A DNA stretch of 16,415 nucleotides from Pseudomonadota bacterium (lineage in GTDB: Bacteria > Desulfobacterota > Syntrophia > Syntrophales > UBA5619), in NCBI GenBank assembly GCA_018896355.1, contig JAHIMW010000205.1:1-16415 (forward strand), in the 5' to 3' direction. The position numbers were made by a program, and so were the translations under genes. This document shows, in pieces, positions 1 through 7,448 of this stretch. The first letter of the stretch is position 1. Each line of letters begins with the position of its first letter. Below the pieces are notes generated by a model, which saw only the letters and a list, made by a program, of their open reading frames with translations, was not told where the DNA came from and did not search any database.

Positions 1-615
1 ATACTGGGCCCCAAGGAGAATTGCTGTGGAGAAAGCATCCGCAAGACGGGCGATGAGGACGTATTCAAACGCCTGGCCAAGGAAAATATCAAAACTTTTA
101 TCGATCATGGGGTGAAGAAAATCCTTGTTTCTTCCCCTCATTGCTACCATACCTTCAAAAACGAGTATCCCGAATTTATGGTGAACTTTGAGGTGGTTCA
201 TATCTCCCAATATTTATTCGGGCTTATTAATGAGGGAAGGCTTGAGCTTAACAAGGAGTATGGGAAGAAAGTTACTTATCATGACCCATGTTACCTGGGT
301 CGACATAATGGCATATATGACGAGCCCCGAGAGGTCTTAAAGAAGATACCTGGTTTAGAGTTGAATGAGATGCGTGAGTCGCGGGTGGATAGTCTCTGTT
401 GCGGAGGGGGAGGGGGCAGGATTTGGATGGAAACTCCAAAAGGTGAAAGATTCTGCGACATCAGGATAGAACAGGCCATTGATGGCGGGGCTGAGGTGCT
501 GATTACTTCCTGCCCATATTGCATCACCAATTTTGAAGATAGCAGGTTGAACCGGGAGAATAGTGAGGTCATACAGATTAAGGACATCACGGAGATCGTC
601 CAGGAAGTGATTTGA
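1..615 (+). CDS. bamD: BamD-like (Fe-S)-binding protein, two CCG domains (5' partial)
   Basis: The reading frame is open from base 1 to the TGA at 613-615, so the N-terminus lies outside the window. What remains is the cysteine-rich (CCG) region of HdrB/HdrD/GlpC-type proteins. The first CCG signature is visible as ENCCGES near the window start, with its partner Cys in SSPHCYH. The second is HDPCYLGRHNG, then SLCCGGGGGR, then SCPYC. Such domains bind unusual [4Fe-4S] clusters and pass electrons to or from HdrA. It lies 33 nt upstream of an HdrA-like gene, followed by Sec-MvhD and NuoEFG homologues. This is the gene order of bamD-I in class II benzoyl-CoA reductase clusters, so BamD is the best assignment. 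BamB and BamC are outside the window, so a related Hdr-linked oxidoreductase is not excluded. The ATG at 112 is internal and should not be taken as the start. Confidence 0.8.
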   Translation: MLGPKENCCGESIRKTGDEDVFKRLAKENIKTFIDHGVKKILVSSPHCYHTFKNEYPEFMVNFEVVHISQYLFGLINEGRLELNKEYGKKVTYHDPCYLGRHNGIYDEPREVLKKIPGLELNEMRESRVDSLCCGGGGGRIWMETPKGERFCDIRIEQAIDGGAEVLITSCPYCITNFEDSRLNRENSEVIQIKDITEIVQEVI

Positions 616-648
616 AGGACCGAAGAAATCGGATGAGGACATAGAGAA

Positions 649-3600
649 GTGGAAAAAGAACTACCAAAAATTGAAGAACAGATTTCTAAAAGTTTCGCAG
701 ACAGCAATTTTGGAGATGTTATGGTTGTCGGTGGAGGGATCAGCGGTATTCAAGCCGCTCTTGATCTTGCCACTGCGGGGTTTAAGGTTTACCTGGTTGA
801 GAAATCACCGACCATTGGCGGCAAGATGGCCCAACTTGACAAGACCTTTCCCACGAATGACTGCTCCATGTGCATTGAATCTCCTAAGTTTGTTGAATGT
901 AATAGACATCCCAATATAGAGATCATGACCTATACTGAAGTTGACAGTGTAGAAGGGGAAGCAGGAGACTTCAAGGTAACCCTGATTAAAAAGCCAAGAT
1001 ATATTATAGAGAGCAAATGCACGGGTTGTACCACCTGTGTAGAGTACTGCCCGGTCAAGGTCCCTGATCCATTTAATCAAGACATATCGTTGAATAAAGC
1101 CGTCCATATATACTTCTCTCAAGCAATTCCTCTCGTCACTTATATAGATGAAAGCTGCCTTTACCTTAAAGACAAGAAATGTCGTATTTGCACAGGAGTC
1201 TGTAAGAATGGCGCCATAGATTTTAATCAAAAGGCGGAGAAGGTAGAAGTAAAAGTAGGGGCGATCGTTATGTCTCCGGGCTTTGAGCCGTTTGACCCAA
1301 AGCTCCGGGACGAATATGGCTACGGAAAGATGGAGAACGTGGTAACCAGTCTTGACTATGAACGGCTGTTATGTGCCACCGGGCCATACGAAGGTGAGAT
1401 AAGGCGCGCTTCCGACAAGAAGCATCCACATAAAATAGCCTGGATTCACTGCGTCGGTTCCAGACAGGTTATCCCGGGCGGTAACAGCTATTGTTCAGCC
1501 GTATGCTGCACGTATACCCAGAAACAGGTGATTTTGACAAAAGACCATGACGCCGAGGCCGAGTGTACGATATTCCATAACGATATTCGTTCCTATGGCA
1601 AGGATTTCGAGCGATTTTACCAAAGAGCAGAGAAACTTCCCGGGGTTCGATTCATAAGAAGCTACGTAGCAATAGGAAAAGAGATCCCGGAAAGCAAGAA
1701 TGTAACGATAAGATATTCTACTACCGAGGATGGAGTAAAAGAGGAAGAATTCGATATGGTGGTATTGTCCGTCGGATTGGACCCTCCTGCTGATGTGAAG
1801 GGCCTGGCAAATAAGTTCGGCATCGAACTCAATTCTCACGGATTCTGTAAAACCAATTCGGGTAATCCTATGGAGACCTCTCGCCCGGGAATTTTTATAA
1901 GCGGCGCCTTCCAGGGTCCTATGGATATCCCCGAGTCGGTTGTGACCGCCAGCGGGGCTGGTTCCCAATGCGGTGAACTCCTTGCCTACCGGCGAGGGAA
2001 GCTGGCCCAAGAAAGGATATATCCACCGGAAAGAGATACCTCGGGAGAGGAGCCCAGGGTGGGTGTCTATGTGTGTCATTGTGGAGCCAATATCGGAAGA
2101 GTGGTAGATGTTCCTTCCACAGTTGAATATTCCTTGACCTTACCCAATGTTGTTCACGCTGAAGAAAGCCTCTTTGTATGTTCTACGGATGCTGCCCAGA
2201 AAATATCGGACACGATCCGGGAAAAAGGGCTCAATCGCATAGTTGTCGCCGCCTGTACCCCCAGGACACATGAGCCGTTATTCCGGGATACGCTTCGGGA
2301 AGGGGGAATTAATCAATATTTCTACGACATGGCTAATATTAGAGAACATTGCTCCTGGGTCCACTCTCGAGAAAAGGAAGATGCCACCCAAAAGGCAAAG
2401 GATATAGTCCGGATGTCGGTAGCCCGAGCTCTCCATTTGGAGCCCTTACAGGAATTTGATCTGCCCGTAAACCCGACGGGGTTGGTGGTCGGAGGTGGCC
2501 TGGCCGGCATGACCAGTGCTCTCTCCATAGCCAACCAGGGACATGAGGTTCACCTGGTGGAAAAGGATTCAGACCTGGGGGGAATGGCACGAAGAATTCA
2601 TTACACCCTGGAAGGGCTGGATGTTCATGCATATTTGCGTGATCTTATCCGCAAGGTTTATCAGCACCCCTTAATACATGTATATACGGATGCTACCATC
2701 ACAGAGGCTACCGGTTATGTGGGGAATTTCGTAACCAAGGTGAAATTTGAAGGAAGGGTCAAAGAGATAAAACATGGAGCAGCCGTCATCGCGATAGGCG
2801 CTGATGAATATAAACCCACCGAATACCTTTATGGTGAAGATGATCGGGTAATGACCCAGTTGGAACTGGAGGAGAAAATCACCAAAGGAGAAGAAAGGGT
2901 GATTAACTCCCAGAGTCTGGTGATGATTCAATGTATAGGCTGCAGACAGGAAGACAGGAATTACTGCGCCCGGATATGTTGTAGCCACTCTATAAAGAAC
3001 GCCTTGAAACTAAAAGAGATAAACCCCCGGATGGATATCTACATTCTCTTTCGGGATATGAGAACGTATGGGTTCAGCGAAGATTATTACCGGGAAGCGT
3101 CCAATAAAGATGTAAAATTCATCCGCTATGAGCCGCATGATAAACCTCAGGTGGAAGCTGTTGAGGAGGATGGTCGGCCTATTTTAAGGGTTACCGTGAC
3201 CGATCCTATCTTAGGTAAGAAACTTGCTATCGATGCTGATTCAATCGCTTTGGCTGCCGCCATTATTCCGTCCGCGGGAAGCAAGGAAATATCCGGATTA
3301 TTCAAGGTAACATTGGGCATGGATGGTTTCTTCACGGAAGCCCATGTCAAATTAAGACCTGTTGACTTTGCCGCGGATGGCGTTTACCTGTGTGGGACAG
3401 CTCACTATCCCAAGCATATATCGGAAACGATTAGCCAGGCTTATGGAGCTGCCGGCCGGGCCTTGACTCTTCTCTCACATGATACAGTCACGGCCTCCGG
3501 CTCTGTTTGCGCGGTGAATGAGAGTGATTGTATATCGTGTGGGGCATGTATCACAGCTTGTACGTATGGCGCCATAGAGTTTCATGATACACCACAAGGC

Positions 3601-3771
3601 AAAAAGGCCACGGTTAATCCTGTTCTCTGTAAAGGAGATGGTCTCTGTAACACAAAGTGTCCAACGGGGGCTATTTCACTAAAGCACTATACCGATGAAG
3701 AGCTCTTGTGCCAAATTGACGCGGCGGGCGGGGACACCTTGCGGCAAGGTGTCCCCTTAGAAGTCCACTAA
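649..3771 (+). CDS. bamE: BamE-like double HdrA flavoprotein/iron-sulfur protein
   Basis: This 1040-residue cytoplasmic protein is built as two HdrA-like halves. The first half has a Rossmann FAD motif GGGISG (residues 28-33), a ferredoxin-type Cys set starting CTGCTTC (C124, C127, C130, C134) and a second group around KCRICTGVC, then CVGSRQ and YCSAVCC. The middle, from about residue 477 (VYVCHCGANIGR to AACTPRTHEP), is typical of HdrA. The second half repeats the FAD motif as GGGLAG (615-620), with CIGCRQ and YCARICC, and ends in a ferredoxin domain (C961, C964, C967, C971 and CKGDGLCNTKCP). HdrA is the flavin hub of electron bifurcation; in Bam complexes BamE should link BamD and BamF to the BamG-I module. 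The start is GTG, with GAGGA at 635-639 nine bases upstream; the next ATG lies inside the FAD fold. The last residues (after IDAA) are encoded by a perfect palindrome and look like an added tail. Confidence 0.86.
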   Translation: MEKELPKIEEQISKSFADSNFGDVMVVGGGISGIQAALDLATAGFKVYLVEKSPTIGGKMAQLDKTFPTNDCSMCIESPKFVECNRHPNIEIMTYTEVDSVEGEAGDFKVTLIKKPRYIIESKCTGCTTCVEYCPVKVPDPFNQDISLNKAVHIYFSQAIPLVTYIDESCLYLKDKKCRICTGVCKNGAIDFNQKAEKVEVKVGAIVMSPGFEPFDPKLRDEYGYGKMENVVTSLDYERLLCATGPYEGEIRRASDKKHPHKIAWIHCVGSRQVIPGGNSYCSAVCCTYTQKQVILTKDHDAEAECTIFHNDIRSYGKDFERFYQRAEKLPGVRFIRSYVAIGKEIPESKNVTIRYSTTEDGVKEEEFDMVVLSVGLDPPADVKGLANKFGIELNSHGFCKTNSGNPMETSRPGIFISGAFQGPMDIPESVVTASGAGSQCGELLAYRRGKLAQERIYPPERDTSGEEPRVGVYVCHCGANIGRVVDVPSTVEYSLTLPNVVHAEESLFVCSTDAAQKISDTIREKGLNRIVVAACTPRTHEPLFRDTLREGGINQYFYDMANIREHCSWVHSREKEDATQKAKDIVRMSVARALHLEPLQEFDLPVNPTGLVVGGGLAGMTSALSIANQGHEVHLVEKDSDLGGMARRIHYTLEGLDVHAYLRDLIRKVYQHPLIHVYTDATITEATGYVGNFVTKVKFEGRVKEIKHGAAVIAIGADEYKPTEYLYGEDDRVMTQLELEEKITKGEERVINSQSLVMIQCIGCRQEDRNYCARICCSHSIKNALKLKEINPRMDIYILFRDMRTYGFSEDYYREASNKDVKFIRYEPHDKPQVEAVEEDGRPILRVTVTDPILGKKLAIDADSIALAAAIIPSAGSKEISGLFKVTLGMDGFFTEAHVKLRPVDFAADGVYLCGTAHYPKHISETISQAYGAAGRALTLLSHDTVTASGSVCAVNESDCISCGACITACTYGAIEFHDTPQGKKATVNPVLCKGDGLCNTKCPTGAISLKHYTDEELLCQIDAAGGDTLRQGVPLEVH
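3730..3756. repeat. Perfect 12-bp inverted repeat at the 3' end of bamE
   Basis: The arms GGGGACACCTTG (3730-3741) and CAAGGTGTCCCC (3745-3756) are perfectly complementary around a CGG loop. It lies inside the last codons of bamE, 13 nt before its stop codon. No T-run follows, so it is not an ordinary intrinsic terminator, and bamF follows closely. It resembles small REP-type dispersed palindromes, or could be an mRNA-processing or stabilising hairpin between bamE and bamF. Confidence 0.7.
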
Positions 3772-3811
3772 TGAACAAAGCCGGGATTACTGACTTAGAA
3801 AGGAGATAAGA

Positions 3812-4579
3812 ATGGGTACAGAACTTAAATTTAAACCAAGGATCTTAGGCTTTGTATGTAATTGGTGAGCATACGGCGCTGCTGACCTGGCTGGAGTTTC
3901 CAGACAACAATATACAACTGAAACGAAGCTTATCCGCGTAATGTGCTCTGGCAGAGTCGACCTGGCATTTGTACTCCGGGCCTTCTCAAAAGGGAATGAC
4001 GGGGTGTTGATCGGCGGTTGTCATATTAACGAATGCCATTATATTACCGATGGAAATTATGATGCATTAGGCATGGTGCTTCTATGTAAAAAACTAATGG
4101 AGCACATCGGGGTGAACCCCGAAAGGTTAAGGCTTGAATCGTTATCTGCCGGTGAAGGAATCCGTTTCGCCGAAGTTATGAATGACTTTGGCAAGAAGCT
4201 TAGGGAGTTAGGACCTCTTGGCAAAGGCGAAGGAATAGACAAAAATGAATTAAAGTCCAAACTTGAAGCAGTTACAAAGCTAATCCCTTACATTAAGCTG
4301 GTGGAAAGGGAGAGGCTGAGAGTACCTTTTAAATCGGAAGAAGAGTATAATAAATTCTTCACCAGTGACGAGGTAAACAGGTTATTTAATGAATTAATTG
4401 TAGATAAATTGGCAATAAGCCAAATTATGTTACTCCTGCGGGAAAGACCCCTTTCGACTGGTAAAATCTCTGAAATATTAGGCCTAACCCCGTCTGAGGT
4501 ATCAAGACACATGAATAGTTCATCAAGGCACGGATTAGTCAGGTACGATGAAAGCCGGAAGTGCTTTGCTCTCGCCTAA
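3812..4579 (+). CDS. bamF: BamF-like selenoprotein: MvhD-type [2Fe-2S] protein with C-terminal winged-helix-like domain
   Basis: Reading through TGA 3866-3868 as selenocysteine gives a 255-residue protein. The start is ATG 3812, with a good AGGAG (3801-3805) six bases upstream. The MvhD-type domain covers about residues 1-140. Its predicted cluster ligands are C16 and U19 (motif CNW-U-AY), C45 (MCSGR), and C70 and C75 (GGCHINEC). MvhD homologues normally have Cys where U19 sits, and homology runs on both sides of the TGA, so this is not a nonsense mutation. A SECIS-like hairpin follows. Published BamF of Geobacter is a selenoprotein, which fits the gene order. MvhD relays electrons to HdrA; here the link would be between BamE and the NADH-dehydrogenase-like BamG-I module. 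Residues from about 180 (AISQIMLLLRERPLSTGKIS onward) read as a MarR/ArsR-like winged helix, an addition to the roughly 140-residue MvhD core. Starting at the downstream ATG 3941 would remove C16 and U19. Confidence 0.88.
3866..3903 (+). promoter_or_regulatory. Sec-UGA codon and bacterial SECIS-like hairpin
   Basis: The UGA codon is 3866-3868. Downstream, CTGGA (3891-3895) and TCCAG (3899-3903) form a perfect 5-bp stem capped by GTT (3896-3898). The loop begins 27 nt after the UGA and its first base is G. Both match the bacterial SECIS pattern, in which the apical loop lies roughly 16-37 nt after the UGA and has a G in its first positions for SelB contact. The lower stem pairs only weakly. 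Inference from sequence; not folded computationally. Confidence 0.75.
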
Positions 4580-4632
4580 GGTGAAAGAGTAGGCAGTGGA
4601 TTAGGGGAAAGAAGGAGATTAGGACAGCGGCT

Positions 4633-5085
4633 ATGGATAACGCAAGAATCGATCGGATTATTGATAAACATCAGGGCGAAGCCAGTTCGCTAATTCAAGT
4701 ATTACTGGAGATTCAGAGCGAAAATCATTGGCTTCCCAAGGAAGCATTAGAGAGGGTCAGCGAAAAATTACAAGTTCCTTTAACCCGGATACGGCATATA
4801 GCTACCTTTTATAAAACCTTCAGTTTGATTCCTAAAGGACGTCATGAGATTCACGTATGTACGGGCTCTTCCTGTCATGTTCGTGGTGCGACACGTCTCC
4901 TCGACACGGTTCAAGACCTGATTGGAATTAGACCTGGGGAAACGAGCTCGGATTTAAGGTTCAGCCTGGAGACCGGCAACTGCCTCGGCTGCTGTGCTTT
5001 AGGACCAGAGATAGTAGTCGATGGGAAGCATCACAGCAAGATAGCGCCAGACAATGTAGAAGATGTGTTGAAAGACTATGATTAA
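4633..5085 (+). CDS. bamG: BamG-like NuoE-type [2Fe-2S] thioredoxin-fold subunit
   Basis: This 150-residue protein matches the 24-kDa NuoE/HoxE family over its full length. An N-terminal helical part (residues 1-65, with LPKEALERVSEKLQVP and the conserved ATFYKTF) is followed by a thioredoxin-like [2Fe-2S] domain. The ligands are C76 and C81 (CTGSSC) and C117 and C121 (NCLGCC). In NADH-oxidising modules this subunit docks on the FMN subunit NuoF and carries a low-potential [2Fe-2S] cluster; here it should pair with BamH. The start ATG 4633 is preceded by AGGA (4621-4624) eight bases away, with a stronger GGAG further upstream. It begins 53 nt after bamF and is followed nine bases after its stop by bamH, so the two are probably translated from one message. 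Confidence 0.87.
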   Translation: MDNARIDRIIDKHQGEASSLIQVLLEIQSENHWLPKEALERVSEKLQVPLTRIRHIATFYKTFSLIPKGRHEIHVCTGSSCHVRGATRLLDTVQDLIGIRPGETSSDLRFSLETGNCLGCCALGPEIVVDGKHHSKIAPDNVEDVLKDYD

Positions 5086-5094
5086 GGGAAGATT

Positions 5095-6756
5095 ATGCCA
5101 AGGATAAATTCGGCTACTGAATTGGAAGAACTCAGGAAGGGCATCTTATCGAAAAGAGATCCAAATAAGCCTTGTATCGCAATATGTGCGGGAACCGGCT
5201 GTCTCGCTCTCGGTAACGACAGGGTTATCAGCGCCTTTGAAGAAGAAGTCAAGAAACAAACTTTGGAGGCTAAAGTTGATATTAGAGCAACCGGCTGCCA
5301 TGGCTTTTGTGAAAAAGGACCTAACATTATTATCTATCCTGAAGAAATCTGCTATATCGAAGTAACACCAGAGGACGTCCCGGAAATTGTTTCTCAGACT
5401 GTGCTTGGGAAGGAAGTGATTGACCGCCTGATTTATACTGACCCAAATACCGGCGAAAAAGCAGCACATCAGTCTGAAATACCTTTTTACAAGAACCAGA
5501 TGCGGCACCTTATTGGCAATAACAGTAAGATTGATCCCAAGAGCATCGATGAGTATCTGGCGCTTGGCGGTTATTCTGCGTTATCCAAATCACTTTTTGA
5601 GATGAGCCCTGAGCAAGTCCTTGAAGAAATAAAGAAAGCCAACTTGCGCGGCCGGGGTGGCGGCGGATTCCCTGCCGGTTTGAAGTGGGAGACTGCCCGT
5701 AATGCGCCCGGGGAAGAAAAGTATGTTATCGTCAACGGCCACGAAGGGGAGCCCGGGGCGTTTATGGATAGAGCCCTCTTTACGGGAAATCCGCATAGCG
5801 TGCTGGAAGGCTTGATAATCGGCGCCTACGCTATCGGCTCACATCAAGGATTTATCTACACCCGTCACGACTCTCCTCAATTAAGAAATAATATTGCTGT
5901 TGCCCTCACTCAGGCGGAAGAATACGGGCTTTTAGGTGAAAATATCCTTGGCTCTGGCTTCAACTTCAATGTTGAGGTGCATCTTGACATAGGGATATTC
6001 GTTTCCGGCGAGTCCAGTGCATTAATGAGGTCAATAGAAGGGAAGAACCCAGAGCCAAGACCCAAATATATTCGCACTTCGGTAAGTGGTATTTGGGAAA
6101 AGCCGAGTAACCTGAACAATGTAGAAACTTGGGCTAACGTGCCTCAGATAATCAATAGGGGCTCTGAATGGTATACCAGTATCGGGACAGAGCGGAGTAA
6201 GGGAACAAAACTTATATCCTTATCAGGTAATATAGTTAATACAGGGGTCGTGGAAGTTCCTTTTGGGACCACGCTCAGAGAGATTGTCTACGACATTGGT
6301 GGTGGAATTCCAAACGGAAAGAAACTCAAAGCGGTTCACTTTGGAGGACCTATGGGAGGTTCTATTCCCGAGAGTCTCCTCGACACCCCTTTGGATTTTG
6401 ATGAGCTTGCAAAACTGGGAGCTCCGATAGGAGCAGGCGGCATGTTCGTATTGGATGAAGATACCAATATGGTCGATGTAACCAGGTTTTTCCTCAACTT
6501 CCTCACTAATGAGTCGTGCGGCAAATGCGTCCCATGCCGCGAAGGCATCAGGCAGATGCTTAAGATTGTGACTAATATTAGTGAAGGAAAGGGAAGAGAG
6601 GGGGACATCGAGCTTTTGGAGGAGATATCCGAGGTAGCTGGAGCGGCCTCTTTGTGTGCGTTAGGGAAAACTGCTTCCGACCCGCTCCTAAGCACGCTAC
6701 GCTACTTCAGAGATGAGTATGAGGCAAACATCAAGGAGAAGAAATGCCGAGCATAG
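5095..6756 (+). CDS. bamH: BamH-like NuoF-type NADH-binding flavoprotein
   Basis: This 553-residue protein is the likely NAD(H)-handling subunit. Residues about 20-115 form a second NuoE-like [2Fe-2S] domain (CAGTGC, then TGCHGFC). The NuoF core follows, with the nucleotide-binding glycine loop GRGGGGF (186-192), the FMN-binding segment VNGHEGEPGAFMDR, and the [4Fe-4S] site ESCGKCVPC (C475, C478, C481) with the fourth ligand C521 (SLCALG). It stops shortly after, so it lacks the C-terminal double ferredoxin domain seen in many HndC/HydB-type NuoF homologues. In the Bam complex the G-H-I module is thought to exchange electrons with the HdrA-like subunit. Start ATG 5095 has AGGGAAG just upstream, beginning in the bamG stop codon. 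An imperfect hairpin follows its stop. Confidence 0.87.
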   Translation: MPRINSATELEELRKGILSKRDPNKPCIAICAGTGCLALGNDRVISAFEEEVKKQTLEAKVDIRATGCHGFCEKGPNIIIYPEEICYIEVTPEDVPEIVSQTVLGKEVIDRLIYTDPNTGEKAAHQSEIPFYKNQMRHLIGNNSKIDPKSIDEYLALGGYSALSKSLFEMSPEQVLEEIKKANLRGRGGGGFPAGLKWETARNAPGEEKYVIVNGHEGEPGAFMDRALFTGNPHSVLEGLIIGAYAIGSHQGFIYTRHDSPQLRNNIAVALTQAEEYGLLGENILGSGFNFNVEVHLDIGIFVSGESSALMRSIEGKNPEPRPKYIRTSVSGIWEKPSNLNNVETWANVPQIINRGSEWYTSIGTERSKGTKLISLSGNIVNTGVVEVPFGTTLREIVYDIGGGIPNGKKLKAVHFGGPMGGSIPESLLDTPLDFDELAKLGAPIGAGGMFVLDEDTNMVDVTRFFLNFLTNESCGKCVPCREGIRQMLKIVTNISEGKGREGDIELLEEISEVAGAASLCALGKTASDPLLSTLRYFRDEYEANIKEKKCRA

Positions 6757-6798
6757 AAGTTTGCCCCCCCTCGCTTTGGTGCGGGGAAGGGGACTTCT
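6755..6798 (+). repeat. Imperfect stem-loop in the bamH-bamI gap
   Basis: AGAAGT (6755-6760) pairs with ACTTCT (6793-6798). Inside, CCCC pairs with GGGG, CCC with GGG, and CGC with GCG around a TTTGGT loop, with small TTG, T and AA bulges. That gives about 16 base pairs. It begins in the bamH stop codon and has no T-run after it. A stabilising or processing hairpin that sets the bamH:bamI ratio is more likely than a terminator. Confidence 0.5.
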
Positions 6799-6863
6799 GG
6801 CGAGCCTGTTTTGTCTCCCATCACTGAAGAAGCAAGAATCATAGTCAAAGAGAGTGAAAAAAG

Positions 6864-7448
6864 ATGAGTGAAATCCTTTTACAGATTGATGGAAGAGAAG
6901 TAGAAGCAAGGAAAGGGATGACCATTTTGGAGGCAGCACAAAGTGCAGGGATATTTATTCCTACACTTTGTCACCACGAGAAATTAGAAGCTTACGGGGC
7001 TTGTCGAATTTGCACAGTAGAAGTAGAAGCACGCGGTAGGAAAAATCTCGTTGCTGCTTGCGTTTACCCGGTAGAACAAAATTTGGTAGTAAGAACCAGG
7101 TCTGAGAAGATAGATAGAATCCGCAAAATGATCTTGGAGCTGTTACTGGCTCATGCTCCGGATGCTTTCGCGTTGCAGGATTTGGCTAAAGAGTATGGAG
7201 CAGACAAAGACCGTTTTGAAAAAGAGGCCTCGTTTTGCATTCATTGTGGTCTATGTGTAAGATACTGTGCTGAGGTCAAGAAGAAGAACGCTGTTGGATT
7301 TGTTGACAGAGGAACAAGGCGAGAGATAAGTTTCATTCCAGAGATAGCATCTAAAGAGTGCTGGAACTGCAAAGAATGTTTTCCGCTTTGCCCTACAGAG
7401 GCGCTACAGGCAGCTTTCGTTTTAACCAAAGCACTATTTTCTCCATAA
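6864..7448 (+). CDS. bamI: BamI-like short NuoG-type iron-sulfur protein
   Basis: This 194-residue protein corresponds to the N-terminal part of NuoG/HndD. A plant-type [2Fe-2S] ferredoxin domain carries C36, C47, C50 and C66. A double [4Fe-4S] ferredoxin region carries C125, C128, C131, C135 and C166, C169, C172, C176. Between them, NuoG usually has a His(Cys)3 [4Fe-4S] site. Here the segment after LELLLAHAPD has the histidine but no cysteines, so that cluster is absent. There is no molybdopterin-like domain. It should be the electron wire between BamG/BamH and BamE/BamF. The start is ATG 6864 after a purine-rich GAGAGTGAAAAAAG. It is the last gene of the left block and its last 15 bp overlap the convergent yqeC. 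The C-terminus reads as natural, though a slight truncation at the junction cannot be excluded. Confidence 0.84.
   Translation: MSEILLQIDGREVEARKGMTILEAAQSAGIFIPTLCHHEKLEAYGACRICTVEVEARGRKNLVAACVYPVEQNLVVRTRSEKIDRIRKMILELLLAHAPDAFALQDLAKEYGADKDRFEKEASFCIHCGLCVRYCAEVKKKNAVGFVDRGTRREISFIPEIASKECWNCKECFPLCPTEALQAAFVLTKALFSP

Noticed and set aside
3730..3756. Rho-independent terminator between bamE and bamF
   Set aside because: No T-run follows the stem, it lies inside bamE codons, and bamF follows closely in the same operon.
3866..3868. TGA as a nonsense mutation making bamF a pseudogene
   Set aside because: It falls precisely at a Cys position known to be Sec in BamF proteins, a SECIS-like hairpin follows, and the rest of the frame is intact.
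3941..4579. A separate 212-residue gene starting at ATG 3941
   Set aside because: MvhD homology (including CNW and AYGAADLAGVSR) continues upstream across the TGA in the same frame, and a proper RBS/ATG sits at 3812. The ATG lies inside the conserved MCSGR motif.
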